Assembly: GCF_011769985.2 (NCBI RefSeq)
Contig: NZ_CP039734.2
Span: forward strand, 1,798,001 to 1,862,000
Length of the DNA stretch: 64,000 bases
Origin: Sulfurospirillum diekertiae
GTDB taxonomy: Bacteria > Campylobacterota > Campylobacteria > Campylobacterales > Sulfurospirillaceae
Direction of reading: 5' to 3'
Below the pieces are notes generated by a model, which was given only the letters and a program-made list of their open reading frames with translations, was not told the origin of the DNA and did no database searches. This document shows positions 61,766 through 64,000 of this stretch, piece after piece (position 1 is the first letter of the stretch; every line of letters starts with the position of its first letter). The position numbers and the translations under genes are program-made.

Positions 61766-64000
61766 CTAGCCTTGAAGAACCGTTTTAGCATACTCAATGG
61801 CTGCTTTTTTAGCTTCCTCTATTTTTGAAGCATCGCGTCCACCTGCTTGTGCAAAGTCATCACGACCACCACCACCGCCACCAACAATAGGTGCAATCTC
61901 TTTAATCCAAGCACCTGCCTTAATGGCCGCATTTTTAACACCTGCTGCGATCATCACTTTGTCCTCTTTGACTTGCAACAAAAGTACCGCAACAGATTCT
62001 TTTTCATTTTTAAGATCATCAATACGCGCTTTAATATCTCCAGCGCCAAGAACGTCAACGATGAGTTCAACACCGTTTACATGTAAAGATTCTACGGCTT
62101 TTCCTGCGTGGGCATTAAGAGATTCAACTTCCGTTTTTAAGGTTTTAATCTCTTCTTTAAGACGGTTAATACCGATGAGTGGCTCTTTGTGTTTGAGACT
62201 CTCTTTAATCGCTTCGATTTCAGCTCTAAGGTTTTGGGCATACGCTAACGCCGCACCACCACAAATCGCTTCAATACGCCTCACTCCCGCACTCACACCG
62301 CTCTCTTTTAAGATGAAAAAACTTCCAATATTGGCGGTATTGCTGACATGCGTTCCACCGCACAGCTCAATGCTTGCATCGCCAAAACTAACCACACGAA
62401 CTTCTGAGCCGTATTTTTCACCAAACAGTGCCATTGCGCCACTGTTTTTAGCTTCCGTTACATTCATTAGTTTAGTTTGCCCCGCAACACCACTGGCAAT
62501 GAAGCTGTTCACTAAGGCTTCAATTTTCACAATCTCTTCATTACTCAACGCTTTAGGATGGGAGAAGTCAAAACGTAGACGATCTTTTTCAACCAAACTT
62601 CCCGCTTGGCTTACATGATCTCCTAAGACTTTGCGAAGAGCGCTGTGAAGGAGGTGCGTTGCACTGTGATGTTTTTCGATCTCTAAACGTGAGAGATCAA
62701 CACTAACACTCACCTCATCATTTACATGTAAAGGCATATCAAGTTCTACCAAAGAGAGATTTAGGTCAAAAAATTTCTTGGTATCAAGGACTTTTCCGTA
62801 TCCTTCGATGATACCTTCATCGCCACTTTGTCCACCGCTCATCGCATAAAATGGTGTTTGCTCAAACATGACCCATCCGTTTTCTTCCAAGCTCTGAACC
62901 TCTTTGAAGTTTTCATCTAAAAGCGCTAAGACTTTTGTTTTGGCTTCTTTTTGAGTGTAACCCACAAAGGTATTGAGGCCAAATTTTTCAAGAAGCGGTT
63001 TAAACTCACCTTGAGTTGCTTTGTCACCACTGCCTTTCCATGAGGCTTTGGAACGTGCTTTTTGCTCCGCCATCAAAGCTTCAAACTCGGCTTCGTTAAC
63101 GCTTAACCCTTTTTCTCTGAGCATATCAGCTGTCAAATCAAGAGGAAAACCATACGTATCGTAGAGTTTAAACGCCACTTCACCACTAAACATTGTTTTG
63201 GTATTGGGGAGTTCTTTCTCAAAAAGTTCGAGTCCTGAAGCGATGGTCGCAAAGAAGCTCTCTTCTTCGTTTTTGATCTGTTCAGCAATGACCTCTTTTT
63301 TAGTCACAATGTACGGATACTGTTTACCCATCAGATCACACAACGTATCTAAAAGTTTGTACATAAAGGGCTCTCTGAGTCCTAAAAGATAACCATGTCG
63401 AACGGCACGACGAAGGATGCGTCTAAGCACATACCCGCGACCGACACGACCAAAAGTTGTGCCTTGTGCCACAAGAAAGGAAACGGCACGAATATGATCC
63501 GCAATAACACGGTAACTTGCACCCGTTTTGTACGCATAAGGTTTACCACACAGTTCTGCCACTTTGTTGGTGAGAGGAATAAAAAGTGTTGAGTCATAGT
63601 TGCTAAACACACCTTCTTTAACTGCCGTCACACGCTCTAATCCCATACCTGTGTCGATGGAAGGTTTTGGAAGCGGATGAAGGACACCTGCTTTGTCACG
63701 CTCATACTGCATAAACACAAGGTTCCAAATTTCTAAGAAGCGATCACCATCGCCTCCCATGTAGTCTTCAGGCGTGTTAAAGTTCTCTTCCCCTTGATCA
63801 ATAAAAATTTCGCTACATGGACCACACGGACCGGTATCGCCCATTTGCCAGAAGTTGTCTTTATCACCAAAGCGTATAATGCGGCTCGCATCAATATGTT
63901 TTTTCCAAATTGCCTCAGCTTCATCATCGCTCTCATGAACCGTTACCCACAATTTTTCTTTTGGAAGTTTAAGCACTTCGGTCACAAATTCCCACGCATG
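61766..64000 (-). CDS. alaS: alanyl-tRNA synthetase (5' end outside window)
   Basis: The frame is open to the window edge ([11 protein letters not shown]), so about the first 100 codons are missing. Visible parts: the class II motif regions ([21 protein letters not shown]), the editing domain with [13 protein letters not shown] and ELCGGTHV, a coiled-coil region and the Gly-rich DHHA1 domain with [16 protein letters not shown] at the end. Two exact palindromes (62076-62087 and 62721-62732), each encoding LHVN. Confidence 0.97.
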   Translation of the reverse strand, partial: HAWEFVTEVLKLPKEKLWVTVHESDDEAEAIWKKHIDASRIIRFGDKDNFWQMGDTGPCGPCSEIFIDQGEENFNTPEDYMGGDGDRFLEIWNLVFMQYERDKAGVLHPLPKPSIDTGMGLERVTAVKEGVFSNYDSTLFIPLTNKVAELCGKPYAYKTGASYRVIADHIRAVSFLVAQGTTFGRVGRGYVLRRILRRAVRHGYLLGLREPFMYKLLDTLCDLMGKQYPYIVTKKEVIAEQIKNEEESFFATIASGLELFEKELPNTKTMFSGEVAFKLYDTYGFPLDLTADMLREKGLSVNEAEFEALMAEQKARSKASWKGSGDKATQGEFKPLLEKFGLNTFVGYTQKEAKTKVLALLDENFKEVQSLEENGWVMFEQTPFYAMSGGQSGDEGIIEGYGKVLDTKKFFDLNLSLVELDMPLHVNDEVSVSVDLSRLEIEKHHSATHLLHSALRKVLGDHVSQAGSLVEKDRLRFDFSHPKALSNEEIVKIEALVNSFIASGVAGQTKLMNVTEAKNSGAMALFGEKYGSEVRVVSFGDASIELCGGTHVSNTANIGSFFILKESGVSAGVRRIEAICGGAALAYAQNLRAEIEAIKESLKHKEPLIGINRLKEEIKTLKTEVESLNAHAGKAVESLHVNGVELIVDVLGAGDIKARIDDLKNEKESVAVLLLQVKEDKVMIAAGVKNAAIKAGAWIKEIAPIVGGGGGGRDDFAQAGGRDASKIEEAKKAAIEYAKTVLQG

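Larger units (their letters stand above)
1549..62732. repeat. dispersed 12-base palindrome TTTACATGTAAA, 22 exact copies
   Basis: Exact copies start at 1549, 3980, 7891, 10227, 15351, 16092, 22181, 24634, 24957, 29519, 36421, 37532, 40892, 45616, 48009, 50088, 51389, 52620, 54671, 59601, 62076 and 62721. Near-copies with one or two changes start at 3925, 6195, 9954, 27247, 31590, 36057, 42827, 43344, 45629, 61417 and 61698. Seven exact copies extend to the 14-base CTTTACATGTAAAG. Positions were found by eye. Confidence 0.9.

Noticed and set aside
61797..62618. A 273-residue open frame antisense to alaS
   Set aside because: It is fully inside alaS, low-complexity Ser/Pro/Leu-rich, and has no ribosome site; it is a shadow of the coding strand's codon bias. 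The same holds for the antisense frame at 9027-9470 in mfd.
1549..62732. TTTACATGTAAA as a classical transcription-factor operator
   Set aside because: Eighteen of 22 exact copies lie inside coding sequences, often mid-gene, so ordinary promoter control cannot explain the set, although a few intergenic copies could still act this way.
1549..62732. TTTACATGTAAA as a strand-oriented uptake or Chi-like sequence
   Set aside because: The motif is a perfect palindrome and so carries no orientation; uptake function is not excluded but would be unlike the known examples.
1..64000. Prophage, insertion sequence, toxin-antitoxin or defence island
   Set aside because: No transposase, integrase, phage, restriction or toxin-like genes were found; every sizeable ORF fits a housekeeping or conserved family and the gene order is the conserved one.

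Overview
The window is a dense stretch of core chromosome from an AT-rich member of the Campylobacterota, most likely Sulfurospirillum or a close relative. The reasons are the protein families (MagIII-type glycosylase, remote CheZ, bactofilin next to an M23 peptidase, GTG/TTG starts with AAGG-type ribosome sites) and a gene order that matches my memory of two Helicobacter/Campylobacter blocks. I see no prophage, insertion sequence, CRISPR array, tRNA or rRNA.

Layout. 1-7 kb: polyphosphate kinase, gamma-carbonic anhydrase-like protein, an rpe-trpF-exonuclease operon, rpmB, argJ, a YdcH-like protein. 6.7-20.9 kb: a long leftward block of magIII, ymdB-like, mfd, bactofilin, M23 peptidase, folC, a diguanylate cyclase, lptE, leuS, secF, secD, yajC, joining repair, cell shape, LPS export and protein secretion; lnt diverges from it. 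22-33 kb: metK with an unusual 321-base leader, an AEC permease, the N-degron set aat-clpA-clpS with a thioredoxin-like lipoprotein, then smpB, ispE, csrA, truB, uvrD. 33-41 kb: a LysR regulator, an SspB-like protein, pepF, pabC-like, pabB, pyrB, a glycine-zipper protein, bioD, a small membrane protein and an AraC/GyrI regulator. 41-47 kb: an aminotransferase, a DUF89 protein, the rplS-trmD-rimM-khpA-rpsP operon and ffh. 47-54.4 kb: a pseudouridine synthase, waaA, a zinc-ribbon coiled-coil protein, a Nif3-like protein, glyQ, a gene split by a frameshift, purE, a U32 peptidase and cheZ. 54.4-64 kb: a PHP phosphatase, glnA, a class A penicillin-binding protein, an orphan ABC ATPase, bioF, maf, a small membrane protein and most of alaS, whose 5' end lies outside the window.

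The most striking signal is not a gene. The 12-base palindrome TTTACATGTAAA occurs 22 times exactly in 64 kb by my count, plus about ten near-copies, where about 0.01-0.02 would be expected by chance. Eighteen exact copies are inside coding sequences of unrelated function, where they force the peptides LHVK/LHVN or FTCK; four are intergenic. This resembles the highly iterated palindrome HIP1 of cyanobacteria, or the dispersed sites of a nucleoid or chromosome-organising protein. I know of no description of it in this group. Secondary points of interest are the metK leader (alternative hairpins, a duplicated start region and a Met-rich short ORF), the split gene between purE and glyQ, and an SspB-like candidate protease adaptor.
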